A DNA stretch of 45,385 bases from Promethearchaeota archaeon (GCA_013375495.1 JABXKC010000031.1:1-45385); one strand, 5' to 3'. Counted from the stretch's first letter, positions 23,041 through 32,546 are shown. Numbers and translations are program-made. Notes: generated by a model not told the origin, from the sequence alone.

Positions 23041-25290
23041 TTAATAAATTGTATGAGTGCTGCTCATATTTACTAATCTCGGCAGAATTATACTTGAATT
23101 GTATGATGGTCCAACGAGGAGAGTATTATTCGCGATGTTAAAATTTAAATAATCTCGTGCTAGTGGCGCCCCCGTATTAGGGTTTTTAGCAAAACGGGGA
23201 TAGTTAGAGCTTGAAATTGTTACTCTAATTTTATGCCCTGGAGCAAATGAATAAGCTGTTGACCAACAATCAATCAATAGCTCATAAATATCATTTTGAT
23301 TCCCGGACATTAACACTTCCGAAGTGTAATTATATCTATATCTAACAGTCAAAGAACCGTCGGTTACTAGCATAGAACGTCCGTCTGGATATACATCAGT
23401 CAGCTTTATAGTAAAATCAGTGTCAGTACAATTTGAAGTTACAAATAGATTTCCCCAAATTCTTCCAACGGTTTCCACGGTTTCTGTTAAAACAGGTGTC
23501 TCAAATCTCAAAACATCAGATCTGTTTTCAATCGATGATTGATCCATAGGTCCTGCCAGATCAAACGGTTGATTTTGTCCCCCTAAGTTAGGAACAGGAT
23601 ATCTGGGATCGTATAAATAAGAAAGATTTCCATCCACTAAACCGGCAGAGCTTTTACTTATTCCAAGATTAGCAGTGAGATACCATGTATCGTCTACGTG
23701 ATCTAATGGCCAATCATACGCATAACGCCAGTAATTCCAGTCATCTGAACTAACAACTACATCGCCCATTAGATAATAAGCAACTCTTGCACCAGTCCAA
23801 TCAGCAGGAATACATAACAAAGCATCATCAAAGATTTCCATTTCCCAATCGAGCAATAAATCGAACCCATTTGAATTGCTAGGATATATTAACTCCCCTT
23901 GTTGCCCGCCATAAATCGAACCATGAGTCCATGGTCCCATTACCAATTTTTGATGTCCTTGTGCCCTAGTCGCCCCATAGTCATCGTATCCAATATACCC
24001 ATCGATAGTACCTTGTAAAAAATGATCGTACCAACCACCAACATGAATACCATAGACGGAAACATTTGAATAATGAGGTCCTATAGGATTTGATAACGAT
24101 GTCGAGTTGTAAAGAGTTTCGTTTTTTGGAATCGTTTGCGAAAAAAGCGTATCTATTTGGTACTCCCAATTCGTAGGGGAAGTGCCTTTTATCCAAGTCT
24201 CAACAGAGGATTTATGATAGGAACCTTGGAAGATAGCGTGGTCAAACATTTCTGGTGTACCAAACCATAATTGTTGAGCCAACAAACCATTTGGACCCAT
24301 TCCTGCATAATAATATTGGTTAAGACATAAGGCAGAAACCCCAGCACTAGCTATTTTACCATTAGACCAGCTTTGTTCTGATATCCAATCAATTGTATCA
24401 ACACCATCTTTATATGATTCAACAAAAAGAAGAAAACCTTCTCCTCCCTCAGAGCTGTGAGTCCCTCTCAAATCTTGAATTACTAAGTGATAATCTTGAT
24501 TTAAGTAGATAGGGGAGTATAGATCATCTGCCCAACCAGATTTGCCATAAGGAGTCCTAACTAAAATAACGGGACGAGGTGCACCAAAGGATCCAGGAGC
24601 AAAATAAACATCAGTCGCTAATTTAATATCGTCTCGCATAGGAACCAAATATGTACGTTTTTCTTGAGATTTATAGACTCCAGTTCCTATTATTATTGTA
24701 GTAGGGAAGGCAATTAAGAAGATTAGAAGAATATATTGGATGATTTTAGGGATTTTCTCGATACGCCTTTTACTATATTTTTCTAGGATTTTAGTCAAAG
24801 ACAAGGAAGATATTTTTAATCCATAGTGAAAGAAAGCAATTATACTCACTCCGATAGCAGCAACAGAATAATAATCAGGGTTGATGAATGTATACCATAG
24901 AATACCTATAAGGGGAGATAAAAAAGAGAAGAGGTTTCCTAATGTGCCCAATAATCTTTTATTTCTTCTGTTAGCAATGCTATTAATGTATTTTCCGCTC
25001 ATTGTTAAGGAATAGAAACTAATGAACAGAGCAAAAACTAGATTGATCGAACCAAAAAGAACAATTATTATTTGCTTTAGAATAAAGAGTGAAGTCTCTT
25101 TTTGAGTAAATAAAGTTTTTCTGTCGTCAGTTTCGCTAGTTAATCCCTTATGGTAATTTAGAACATAGGTAAGGCAATAAACACCTCTGCAAATTAACAG
25201 CAAAGGAAGGTTCTTCGTAAGTATGTCTTCAATTTTTAACAAACCAAACTCTTCTAAAAAATAGAAGAAGGCAATAATCCAATTTATCAT
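23041..25290 (-). CDS. Membrane-anchored CocE/NonD (X-Pro dipeptidyl-peptidase S15) hydrolase
   Basis: Of 749 residues, the first about 205 hold five or so membrane segments. The rest is an S15/CocE alpha/beta hydrolase: entry strand YLVPMRDDIKLATDVYFAP, HLVIQDLRGTHSSEG, nucleophile region GKIASAGVSALCLNQ (Ser near 317), Asp in HVGGWYDHF and His in MGPWTHG. A C-terminal galactose-binding/jelly-roll domain follows. The nucleophile elbow reads GVSALC instead of GxSYxG. The catalytic part is probably outside the cell. It faces rpl31e and the BRCT gene on the opposite strand and breaks the rpl31e-eif6 order. Confidence 0.85.
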   Translation of the reverse strand: MINWIIAFFYFLEEFGLLKIEDILTKNLPLLLICRGVYCLTYVLNYHKGLTSETDDRKTLFTQKETSLFILKQIIIVLFGSINLVFALFISFYSLTMSGKYINSIANRRNKRLLGTLGNLFSFLSPLIGILWYTFINPDYYSVAAIGVSIIAFFHYGLKISSLSLTKILEKYSKRRIEKIPKIIQYILLIFLIAFPTTIIIGTGVYKSQEKRTYLVPMRDDIKLATDVYFAPGSFGAPRPVILVRTPYGKSGWADDLYSPIYLNQDYHLVIQDLRGTHSSEGGEGFLLFVESYKDGVDTIDWISEQSWSNGKIASAGVSALCLNQYYYAGMGPNGLLAQQLWFGTPEMFDHAIFQGSYHKSSVETWIKGTSPTNWEYQIDTLFSQTIPKNETLYNSTSLSNPIGPHYSNVSVYGIHVGGWYDHFLQGTIDGYIGYDDYGATRAQGHQKLVMGPWTHGSIYGGQQGELIYPSNSNGFDLLLDWEMEIFDDALLCIPADWTGARVAYYLMGDVVVSSDDWNYWRYAYDWPLDHVDDTWYLTANLGISKSSAGLVDGNLSYLYDPRYPVPNLGGQNQPFDLAGPMDQSSIENRSDVLRFETPVLTETVETVGRIWGNLFVTSNCTDTDFTIKLTDVYPDGRSMLVTDGSLTVRYRYNYTSEVLMSGNQNDIYELLIDCWSTAYSFAPGHKIRVTISSSNYPRFAKNPNTGAPLARDYLNFNIANNTLLVGPSYNSSIILPRLVNMSSTHTIY

Positions 25291-25491
25291 ATTTCATATT
25301 AGCACCGATCTTACTTATAAAGATTTATGATAACTGTAATTTCTTTTGTGAAATTGAAACCTACGCGTAAACAAAATTAGGAGGAGATTAAAGAGGTTTG
25401 GGATGATATCCATTTAACTTACGCATTTTTAATAAAATATTTATGGTTTAAAACTTTATCCAACACATAACAATTTTCTTAGTATTCTTAA

Positions 25492-26172
25492 ATGACGATT
25501 TTAAAGTACCAGATATTTGGTAAGAACTCAGTAGGTGTCTACTTAACAGTTAATAATTCATTTGGATTATATCCATCCACACTACTTAAACCAGCAGTTA
25601 AAAAAATCAAAAGTGTATTTATAGAACCTTTTTATCCTATGTCGATTAATAATTCTAATTTAATTGGAGTCTATACCGCAAGTAATAAATATGGGGCAAT
25701 TGTTCCTCATATAATTAGGGAAGACGAGCTTCAGCAATTAAAAAATTATTCTAAAGAATTAAATAGCGGTTATCAAGTAGGGGTTCTTAACTCTCTGGAT
25801 AATGCTTTTGGAAACTTGATATTATGTAACGACAAAGGAGCTATTATTTCTTCTTTCTTAAAGGAATATAAGGAACAAATTGAAGATACTTTAAAGGTAG
25901 AAGCTGTGGTTTATGAGTTTGTTAATAACAATCTTCCTGGTTCTATATCGCTGTCAAACAATAAGGGGTGCCTCGTTCATCCACTTACGACTGACGAAGA
26001 GATTGAAATTATTTCTGAAATTTTGAAAGTAGAAGAAACAGATGTATCAACAGTTAATAGAGGAATTCCGTATCTCTCTTCAGGAGCAATAGCTAACGAT
26101 CAGAGCGGCATATTTGGAAACAAATGCACTGGTCCTGAGATGATGCGCTTAACAAATGTATTAATGTTATAG
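25492..26172 (+). CDS. eif6: Translation initiation factor 6 (ribosome anti-association factor)
   Basis: This 226-residue protein has the five-fold pentein repeats of aIF6/eIF6. Examples are KNSVGVYLTVNNSFGLYP, SNLIGVYTASNKYGAIVP, NAFGNLILCNDKGAIIS and GCLVHPLTTDEEIE. It binds the large subunit and prevents early joining. It begins the group eif6-rplX-pfdA-ftsY-secE on the plus strand. Confidence 0.95.
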   Translation: MTILKYQIFGKNSVGVYLTVNNSFGLYPSTLLKPAVKKIKSVFIEPFYPMSINNSNLIGVYTASNKYGAIVPHIIREDELQQLKNYSKELNSGYQVGVLNSLDNAFGNLILCNDKGAIISSFLKEYKEQIEDTLKVEAVVYEFVNNNLPGSISLSNNKGCLVHPLTTDEEIEIISEILKVEETDVSTVNRGIPYLSSGAIANDQSGIFGNKCTGPEMMRLTNVLML

Positions 26173-26279
26173 GGCTTAATTCTACAGCGTTGTATTATAA
26201 TCCTATAAAAAAGCAAAATTTAATATTTTTAAAATAATTATCAACTTTAATTACATGGATTCTCAGGAATTGAAAACTT

Positions 26280-26507
26280 ATGTCAGAGATTAAAATTTAT
26301 CGGATTATTGGTACTTACAGAAAAAAGTATAAAAAATATTTATTTCGGAAAGAGGTTCGAGCTCTAAAAGAGAAAGATGCTTTAGAAAAAGCGTTGACTC
26401 AAATTACAAGCATAGGAATTCTTAGAAGACAAATTAACATCCAAGAAATTAAAGTTATAACTCCTGAAGAGAGTCAAGATTATTTGATTCGAGAGTTATC
26501 TAAATAG
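26280..26507 (+). CDS. rplX: Large-subunit ribosomal protein LX (eL20/L18a)
   Basis: This 75-residue protein starts MSEIKIYRIIGTYRKKYKKY and ends QEIKVITPEESQDYLIREL, standard for archaeal LX, the one-module homologue of eukaryotic eL20 (L18a). It follows eif6 after 107 bases and precedes pfdA by 29 bases, an order common in archaea. Confidence 0.92.
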   Translation: MSEIKIYRIIGTYRKKYKKYLFRKEVRALKEKDALEKALTQITSIGILRRQINIQEIKVITPEESQDYLIRELSK

Positions 26508-26536
26508 AGAAATAATCACATCATTTATTGATTTTT

Positions 26537-26953
26537 ATGGAAAATAATCAGAACATAGAACAACAATTAAGCCAATATCGGTATTTTAAAGAACAAAGAG
26601 ATATGTTTCAAGGTCAATTTGAAATAATAAATGCTTCTCTTGGGAATTTATACACAACTAAGCTAACTTTAGATAACCTCAAAGAAGGTGTTAATGAAAA
26701 TGATGAAATTTTGGTTCCAATTGGAGGTTTAGCTAGCATAAAAGCAACAATTAAAGACACTAAAAAAGTACTTGTGTATGTAAAAAATGATACAATAATT
26801 GAAAAATCTGTTGAAGAAGCTATTGAATTTATCTCAAATCTTATTGAACAACACAATACCCAGTTAAAATTTCTCCAAGAAAGAATTTTTAGTTTAGATT
26901 TAAATCTTCAAAATATGAATCAAATACTCCAAGGTAGAATGACTCAGCAATAA
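26537..26953 (+). CDS. pfdA: Prefoldin subunit alpha
   Basis: This is the alpha subunit of the hexameric chaperone that passes nascent proteins to the thermosome. The ATG at 26537 (MENNQNIEQQLSQYRYFKEQ) is favoured over a TTG three codons earlier. Two long coiled-coil helices flank beta hairpins with DEILVPIGGLASIKATIKDT, the prefoldin alpha hallmark. The length of 138 residues is normal. Confidence 0.93.
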   Translation: MENNQNIEQQLSQYRYFKEQRDMFQGQFEIINASLGNLYTTKLTLDNLKEGVNENDEILVPIGGLASIKATIKDTKKVLVYVKNDTIIEKSVEEAIEFISNLIEQHNTQLKFLQERIFSLDLNLQNMNQILQGRMTQQ

Positions 26954-27005
26954 TTTAAACCTTTTTTTAAGATATTATTGATTTTCAATTCAAGTGGTTA
27001 TATTA

Positions 27006-27908
27006 ATGAAGAAATTAAGTAATGTATTCTCTGCTTTCGTTAAAAAAACTTTATCGTCCGAAAGCTTAGCAAGTGCTTTAAATGAACTGAATTTGTTATT
27101 AATAGGAAATGATGTAGCTACAGAAACAGCAGATATTCTATGCCAAAAGATAAAAGCATCTCTTAAGGGTGAACAAATAGGTAGACTAACATCAAAAAGA
27201 AAATTTTTATTTGAAATTTTAAAAGATGTAATTACGGAAATTTTAACTCCAGAGAGGAATATTGATTTATTAGATGAAATTAGGAAGAAGAACAAAACTA
27301 ACAATCCTTATATAATTTGTTTTTTAGGAGTTAATGGAACGGGTAAAACTACCACAATTGCTAAGATCGCGCATTATCTAAAAAAACATAACATTACTTC
27401 TGTAGCTGCGGCTTCAGATACATTTCGGGCAGCAGCAATCGAACAACTGTCTTATCACATGCAAAATGTTGGAATCAAAGTTATTAAACACGAATATAAA
27501 TCAGATCCGGCGAGTGTTGCCTATGATGCTATACAACATGCAAAAGCTAAAGATGTAAATGTTGTTTTGGTGGATACTGCTGGGAGACAAGTAAGTAATA
27601 AAAATTTAATGAGAGAAATGCAAAAGATTGTAAGAGTAGCTGAACCAGATTTAACCTTGTTTGTTGGAGATAGTTTAGCTGGAAATGATGCACTAAATCA
27701 AGCGAAGGAGTTCAATAATAGCGTCGGAATTGATGCAAATATCCTAACAAAATTTGATGCTGACGCAAAGGGAGGAGCCGCATTATCAATTTCTTATGAA
27801 ACAAAAAAACCCATTATTTTTATAGGAATAGGACAAGGTTATGACGATTTAGAACAATTCGACCGTGAGCTATTCATTTCAAATATTCTTGACATTAGAG
27901 AAGAATAA
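27006..27908 (+). CDS. ftsY: Signal recognition particle receptor FtsY
   Basis: This is the SRP receptor GTPase, which delivers ribosome-nascent chain complexes to the Sec translocon. The N domain runs through residues 1-95. The G domain holds the P-loop GVNGTGKTTTIAKIA, the RGD-equivalent SDTFRAAAIEQL, VDTAGR, TKFDADAKGGAA and the closing GIGQGYDDLEQFD. There is almost no acidic A domain. The ATG at 27006 (MKKLSNVFSAFV) is preferred over the GTG four codons upstream. It is followed by secE. Confidence 0.95.
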   Translation: MKKLSNVFSAFVKKTLSSESLASALNELNLLLIGNDVATETADILCQKIKASLKGEQIGRLTSKRKFLFEILKDVITEILTPERNIDLLDEIRKKNKTNNPYIICFLGVNGTGKTTTIAKIAHYLKKHNITSVAAASDTFRAAAIEQLSYHMQNVGIKVIKHEYKSDPASVAYDAIQHAKAKDVNVVLVDTAGRQVSNKNLMREMQKIVRVAEPDLTLFVGDSLAGNDALNQAKEFNNSVGIDANILTKFDADAKGGAALSISYETKKPIIFIGIGQGYDDLEQFDRELFISNILDIREE

Positions 27909-27963
27909 AGAAGAAAATTGTGATAACAGTTAAATTTTTTAAATATTTATTTTTAATTTAATT

Positions 27964-28215
27964 GTGTCAAATAATTACCCTAAGTATGACCAATATGCAA
28001 AGTACGAAAAAGGCAAGAAATTAACCCTTTACGAACGTATAGGTGCCTTTTTTCAAAATACCAAAAGAATAATAAAAATAGCAAATAAACCAAGTAGGAA
28101 AGATTATTTTATAGTTTTTAAAATATGTGCCATCGGAATGTTAATATTAGGAGTCTTATCCTATGTTATTCAGTTAATTTTTACTTTACTTAATAACGTT
28201 TTGCGAATTGGTTAG
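27964..28215 (+). CDS. secE: Preprotein translocase subunit SecE (Sec61 gamma)
   Basis: This 83-residue protein has an amphipathic helix GAFFQNTKRIIKIANKPSRK and one membrane span (FKICAIGMLILGVLSYVIQLIF), the SecE/Sec61-gamma plan. The start is GTG. It lies 55 bases downstream of ftsY, joining receptor and channel genes. The spt5/nusG gene that commonly follows secE in archaea is absent here. Confidence 0.9.
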   Translation: MSNNYPKYDQYAKYEKGKKLTLYERIGAFFQNTKRIIKIANKPSRKDYFIVFKICAIGMLILGVLSYVIQLIFTLLNNVLRIG

Positions 28216-28275
28216 AGTTTTTAAATTAATTTTATTTTTCTTAATAAGACAAATTGATTTTATCGTTGATTTGTA

Positions 28276-28695
28276 ATGAAAGTATTCTTAGATTATACGA
28301 AAGACCTTCTTTTTAAGGCTTCTGTGAGAGATTTTAAAGATTTTAATGTTGACGAGCCAGCTTCGTTTCACGGAACAGATCTCGGCCCGAGTGCAGTAGA
28401 GTATTTATTAATTGGCATCGGAGGTTGCTTAGGTACAACCTTTATTTACTGTCTACAGAAGAATAATATAGAGCTAGCAACTTTTGAGGTAGTAGTAGAT
28501 GGAACATTATCTCACACAGGTCCGAAAATGCTTCTTAGATTAGCAAATATTGATGTCGATTTGAAATTTACACCGAAGGAAGTTAATTCTGATGAAGAGA
28601 TTAATAGGTGTATAAAAGAATTCTCAGAATATTGTGTAGTTACAAATTCAATCGCTAATGGCTTACCTATTAATGTTAATTGCAAAAAAAGATAA
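28276..28695 (+). CDS. OsmC/Ohr family protein
   Basis: This 139-residue thiol-dependent peroxide reductase-like protein keeps both redox cysteines: one in LIGIGGCLGTTF and one in SEYCVVTNSIANGLP. The N-terminus is short, as in the YhfA/OsmC-like branch. It probably detoxifies organic hydroperoxides in the cytoplasm. It is likely monocistronic. Confidence 0.9.
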   Translation: MKVFLDYTKDLLFKASVRDFKDFNVDEPASFHGTDLGPSAVEYLLIGIGGCLGTTFIYCLQKNNIELATFEVVVDGTLSHTGPKMLLRLANIDVDLKFTPKEVNSDEEINRCIKEFSEYCVVTNSIANGLPINVNCKKR

Positions 28696-28755
28696 TTGCC
28701 ATCTAAAAATTAGGTTTAAAAAAAGAATAGAGTTTTAAAGAAATGGTGATATCTT

Positions 28756-29937
28756 TTAAAAAAAGAAAACTGTAATATCTGACGAGACTCTAAGTTCTTC
28801 TTCCTTATTTTTGCAGGCAATAAATTTTATTTTCATAGGTAATAAAAGCGTAATCAAGCGTTTAGTTAAAATGCCATCTATTATAAGAAATTGTGTCTCT
28901 TTAAAATCTTTAATTTTTTCAAAGATTTCCCCTACGGGAATTTCAAATAATTTCTCTAAACTCTTATTCAATCCGATACTGTGTCCAGGTTCTATTTTTT
29001 CAAGGCTTTCTTTTAATGTCGTTTGATTTTTTACTTTTAACTTCTTCATGAGTTTTTGAAATAACGCATCCTTACCTGTAGCTTCTTTTTTAACCTTAGT
29101 AGTAGGCTTATGTTTAACTCCCGCTGGTTTTTTGTTTTGGAGAGATTTTATCATTTGTTTCCGAGTAAGTTCTTCCACTTCTAAACCTTCCGGGGCTCGA
29201 GCTATGTAATCAAGTTTTGCTACTTGTAATAGTTCATTTAAAATAATCGTGCCCCCGCGGTCTCCATCCAAGAAAGCTATTACTGAGCTTTTGGTCTTTA
29301 ATAAACCTAAGATTGATTTAGGTACTTGTGTACCTTGAACTGCGATGGTATTTTTAACTCCTATTCGCAATAGGTTTAAAACATCTGCTCGACCTTCAAC
29401 GATTATTAGTTCTTGGCTAGATTCAACATCGGGACCTGCAGGTAAGTTTTCCGGACCCCAAGATGTAATTTCTCCAAGTTTAATGTCTGCGTCCATTCTT
29501 TCTTCGATTTCGCTAGGTTCTAAAGAATTTTGATCCCATTTTTTTAATAATTCTGCAGCACGTTCAATAATTTTCTTGCGTTTAGTTTCTCTAACATCTC
29601 GAATTTCTATTAATTCGATTTCAGCCTCACAAGGGCCAACACGAGAAACGGTTTCAACAGTTGCAGCCAACAGAGCAGTCTCTTTACGAGTTAAGCTAGA
29701 GGGAATTATAATAAATCCTTCGGAAACTCCGTCCTTAGATTCATTATCAACCTCAATTCGCCCTATTCGTCCAGATTTTTGAAGATCTCTCAAATCTAAG
29801 TCTAAGAGCAACCCCTCAGTTTGGCCAAAAACGGCTCCAACGATGTCTGATTTCTCAACAACTCCTTTAATTTTAAACTTTACTTCGATAGTATATTTAG
29901 TAGTAAAATCTACATTATTAGTGGTAATATTAATCAC
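28756..29937 (-). CDS. dnaG: Archaeal DnaG primase-like protein
   Basis: This 393-residue protein is the archaeal DnaG. The N-terminal domain reads VVGAVFGQTEGLLLDLDLRDLQ-like. The TOPRIM domain has the catalytic Glu in LIIVEGRADVLNLL (about 172) and the DxD pair in AFLDGDRGG (about 224). In archaea DnaG is associated with the exosome and can make primers. The start is GTG at 29937. It is convergent with osmC. Confidence 0.93.
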   Translation of the reverse strand: MINITTNNVDFTTKYTIEVKFKIKGVVEKSDIVGAVFGQTEGLLLDLDLRDLQKSGRIGRIEVDNESKDGVSEGFIIIPSSLTRKETALLAATVETVSRVGPCEAEIELIEIRDVRETKRKKIIERAAELLKKWDQNSLEPSEIEERMDADIKLGEITSWGPENLPAGPDVESSQELIIVEGRADVLNLLRIGVKNTIAVQGTQVPKSILGLLKTKSSVIAFLDGDRGGTIILNELLQVAKLDYIARAPEGLEVEELTRKQMIKSLQNKKPAGVKHKPTTKVKKEATGKDALFQKLMKKLKVKNQTTLKESLEKIEPGHSIGLNKSLEKLFEIPVGEIFEKIKDFKETQFLIIDGILTKRLITLLLPMKIKFIACKNKEEELRVSSDITVFFF

Positions 29938-30458
29938 TTCCTTTTTCTATTTATTATTATTTTTTATCAATGAATCTAAAATTAATTATAAACTTATAAA
30001 AAGAAGTAAAATCCAACTTTTGGATAGGATCTAATGCCAAATTGATTATTTCTATCTTATATATTGAATATTTTATCTATTGAAATATTTTTATTTATCT
30101 TTATTAAGCTTGAATTATGATTCTTCTTCCTGTATATCGTTATAAGTTTATATAATAATTTTAGTTTAGTTATTCGATTGAATTTTTTTATTAATTGCTT
30201 TATTTTATTTCTTCATTTAATTGATGATATTTATTGAAAACTTTACTTTTTTGATTAAAATTTTATTGTATTAATATTAACTGTAAATTTGATTAACAAT
30301 TCTATAAATAATCAACATTTTTTTGATGATTATTTTAAAAAAGTACATTATTAAATTTATCTTTTGCTAATTTAAGGAATGAAATTAGAATTGACCTTTT
30401 TAGTTATATCATCTCCATAAAATGCGATTTATTTAAGAAAGAATATGATATTGTTTGC
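29938..30458. other. 521-base very AT-rich intergenic region
   Basis: I see no ORF with coding character, tRNA, or ordered repeat here. The region is roughly 85-90% A+T, with many TTTAT/ATAAA runs, and probably holds the divergent promoters of dnaG and of the small gene at 30459. No ORB-like origin motif or Orc1/Cdc6 gene is seen. Confidence 0.4.
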
Positions 30459-30638
30459 ATGAGCATTTATTGGAACAATAAATTGTTAAAAAGACTTTCA
30501 AATAATACTAAAAGAAAATTCAAATGTAGAATTAATACTGAAATTGGTAGATTTTATTTTTATTTCGAAGAAAATAAGAATACTGAGCAACCCTCGATTT
30601 CTGGAAGATTAGTTTTTTTTCCTAAAAATAATAAGTAA
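30459..30638 (+). CDS. Small basic protein (59 aa)
   Basis: The ATG at 30459 gives MSIYWNNKLLKRLSNNTKRK, then a beta-like segment RINTEIGRFYFYFEENKN and the end GRLVFFPKNNK. A TATA-like TTTATTTAA lies about 25-30 bases upstream, fitting a leaderless transcript. Alternating hydrophobic residues in the second half suggest a small folded beta domain. I do not recognise the family. It stands alone in an otherwise empty 800-base gap. Confidence 0.4.
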   Translation: MSIYWNNKLLKRLSNNTKRKFKCRINTEIGRFYFYFEENKNTEQPSISGRLVFFPKNNK

Positions 30639-30736
30639 ATTGATGTCGAATTATTAAAATTCTTGAATTAATTTTATATTATTATTAATAATGGTTATTG
30701 TTTAATTTCTGATTTTAAAGGTATTCAGTATAAAGC

Positions 30737-31771
30737 ATGATTGAAAAGATAATAGTTTTAGGTGGGAAAGGTGGAGTGGGTAAGTCGTCTATAAGCGCTG
30801 CGAGTGCTGTATTATTATCAGATTTATTGCCAGAAAAGAAAATTCTTCTTATTTCTTTTGATATGGCGCATAATTTGTCGGATCTCCTATCAAAAGATAT
30901 TGGAAACGCGATTACACCAATTACGAATAATCTATGGGCGATTGAGCCTGATGCAAATGTATACGCTGAAATATATACTAAAGATTTGGTTAATAAGATG
31001 AAAACTCTTACTAAACAGATGCCCTTAGTTGGTAAGATCCCCCAAATCGAAGAATTTATTGATACCACATTTACAACAGATTCTATACCCTTGGCTTTAA
31101 AAAATGCAATGTTTTTTCAAAAAATCTTAGACGCAGAAGACAAAAATTCTCAGGAGGAACAATTTAATATCATCATAGCGGATTTTCCTCCCACTGCCAA
31201 CATGATTACTCTTTTTGAAATCCCTGAGGACCAAGTTAAAATAGTTTTAAAATATTCGTTAAATTTCTATAACTCTATTAAGGATGCGATGAAAAATTTT
31301 TCTAACATGTTTAGACAGATATTACACCCATTTGATAGCGATTATGAAAAGAGAAAGGAACTAGGAAAAGAAATATTTGACATGATGGTTGATCTTGAGA
31401 AACGAGGGGAGAGAATCAGCGATTTGATCCATAGTGTCGGATCGCTAAGATTAGTTTCTATTGCGGAGAAACCAAGTTTTGAAGAAGTCAAACGAGCAAG
31501 AGAATTGACTAATAAGTACATCAACCTTGATGCCGTTCACATCAATATGATAATTCCTAAGAAACACGCGAAGAAGTGCGATTTTTGCGGTCAAATTTCC
31601 TCAATTCAGCAGAGGTATTTGGTAGAGATTAACAACGAGTTTAAGAAAGTTAAAATATGGGAGTCTAATAGACTAAAAGAAGAACCTATTGGATTGGATG
31701 GATTAAGAAAGTTAGCGAAAGAAATTTATGATGATGCTTCGGCTAATGAAATTTTAAATCCTAGAGTATAG
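30737..31771 (+). CDS. Get3/ArsA-type ATPase
   Basis: This 344-residue ATPase of the SIMIBI class has the deviant Walker A VLGGKGGVGKSSISAAS and a switch-I-like SFDMAHNLSDLL (Get3: DPAHNLSD). The central A-loop segment is IIADFPPTANMITLF, where Get3 has DTAPTGHTLRLL. A CxxC is present (KKCDFCGQIS, about residue 280), as in the zinc-linked Get3 dimer. Known homologues target tail-anchored proteins or pump arsenite. The changed A-loop and the single CxxC favour a Get3-like role, but no Get4/Get5 partner is seen. Confidence 0.88.
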   Translation: MIEKIIVLGGKGGVGKSSISAASAVLLSDLLPEKKILLISFDMAHNLSDLLSKDIGNAITPITNNLWAIEPDANVYAEIYTKDLVNKMKTLTKQMPLVGKIPQIEEFIDTTFTTDSIPLALKNAMFFQKILDAEDKNSQEEQFNIIIADFPPTANMITLFEIPEDQVKIVLKYSLNFYNSIKDAMKNFSNMFRQILHPFDSDYEKRKELGKEIFDMMVDLEKRGERISDLIHSVGSLRLVSIAEKPSFEEVKRARELTNKYINLDAVHINMIIPKKHAKKCDFCGQISSIQQRYLVEINNEFKKVKIWESNRLKEEPIGLDGLRKLAKEIYDDASANEILNPRV

Positions 31772-31775
31772 AATT

Positions 31776-31886
31776 TTAGATATTGTAGGTTTTTTTTATC
31801 TGAGCAATTATCTCCGTTAATAAAGCTAACATGGTTTTAACTGTTATTCCAGAAGGATCAAGTGGAGGAGAAAGTTCTACAATATT
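31776..31886 (-). pseudogene. C-terminal stub of an agmatinase/ureohydrolase
   Basis: The minus-strand frame reads HNIVELSPPLDPSGITVKTM then LALLTEIIAQIKK to a TAA at 31776. The segment matches the end of agmatinase/arginase proteins (DVVEVSPPxD, then an ITxxxAAxL helix). The remainder of the enzyme is missing. The frame runs into the end of the DUF6125-like gene, so the stub was cut by the arrival of that gene or by a deletion. Confidence 0.55.
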
Positions 31887-32397
31887 ATGAGTTTTTAACA
31901 GAAATTTCAATCTCACAACAAGGATCTCCCAATGGGATTTTCTTCTTATGCTTCAAAATAAACTCTTTTTCTGGAAAAGCTCCCTTTAACAAACCCCTAA
32001 TACTTGCTAGAGTAACCTTATGACAAGGAATTGCATCCTGAGGCCATACTTTCTGAACCATTCTCCAAACTTCACAATCTAAAACTCTGTGAATCATTTT
32101 GCCCTCACCAATAACTTCTATTTCTGAATTCATATTCATAAGCGTATGTTGGATCTTCATTAGTTTTGGTAATGTTTCAGAGAAATCACCTTTCAAATTT
32201 GTCATTGAAGCAATTTTCTTTCCCAACCTTTCTGAAAACATCTCCCACGCTTTTACATCTAATTCTGTCGCAGTCTCCAACCCAACTTTTTCTACCGAAG
32301 CCATGAACCATGCACCATCCAACCTGAGAAAAGAATATCTCATCAATTCTAGTAATTTTCCTAAATCTAAATCTATATTTTCTTTCATATATAACAC
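31885..32397 (-). CDS. DUF6125-like protein
   Basis: This 170-residue protein has the pattern of the DUF6125 group. The N-terminus is MRYSFLRLDGAWFMASVEKV with LETATELDVKAWEMF. The C-terminal beta region contains DCEVWRMVQKVWP, IPCHKVTLASIRGLLKG and GDPCCEIEI, with conserved cysteines that may bind metal. The function is unknown. An internal ATG at residue 4 is an alternative start. Its stop codon lies at the junction with the agmatinase stub. Confidence 0.6.
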   Translation of the reverse strand: MLYMKENIDLDLGKLLELMRYSFLRLDGAWFMASVEKVGLETATELDVKAWEMFSERLGKKIASMTNLKGDFSETLPKLMKIQHTLMNMNSEIEVIGEGKMIHRVLDCEVWRMVQKVWPQDAIPCHKVTLASIRGLLKGAFPEKEFILKHKKKIPLGDPCCEIEISVKNS

Positions 32398-32546
32398 TTA
32401 ATTATTTTTTTACAAGGTTTTATTATTTGTAATTATGGTAATTGAACAAAAGTTAGCTTTATTTTGTGTAATTAGACAAATTAAGGGAATTATATAAGTA
32501 ACTTGAAAAAAAGTAATATTATATTAAAAAACTAAATAAAAATAGA

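Noticed and set aside
29938..30458. AT-rich gap next to dnaG as a replication origin
   Set aside because: No ORB-type repeats, no Orc1/Cdc6 gene and no ordered structure; AT-rich gaps are normal in this window.
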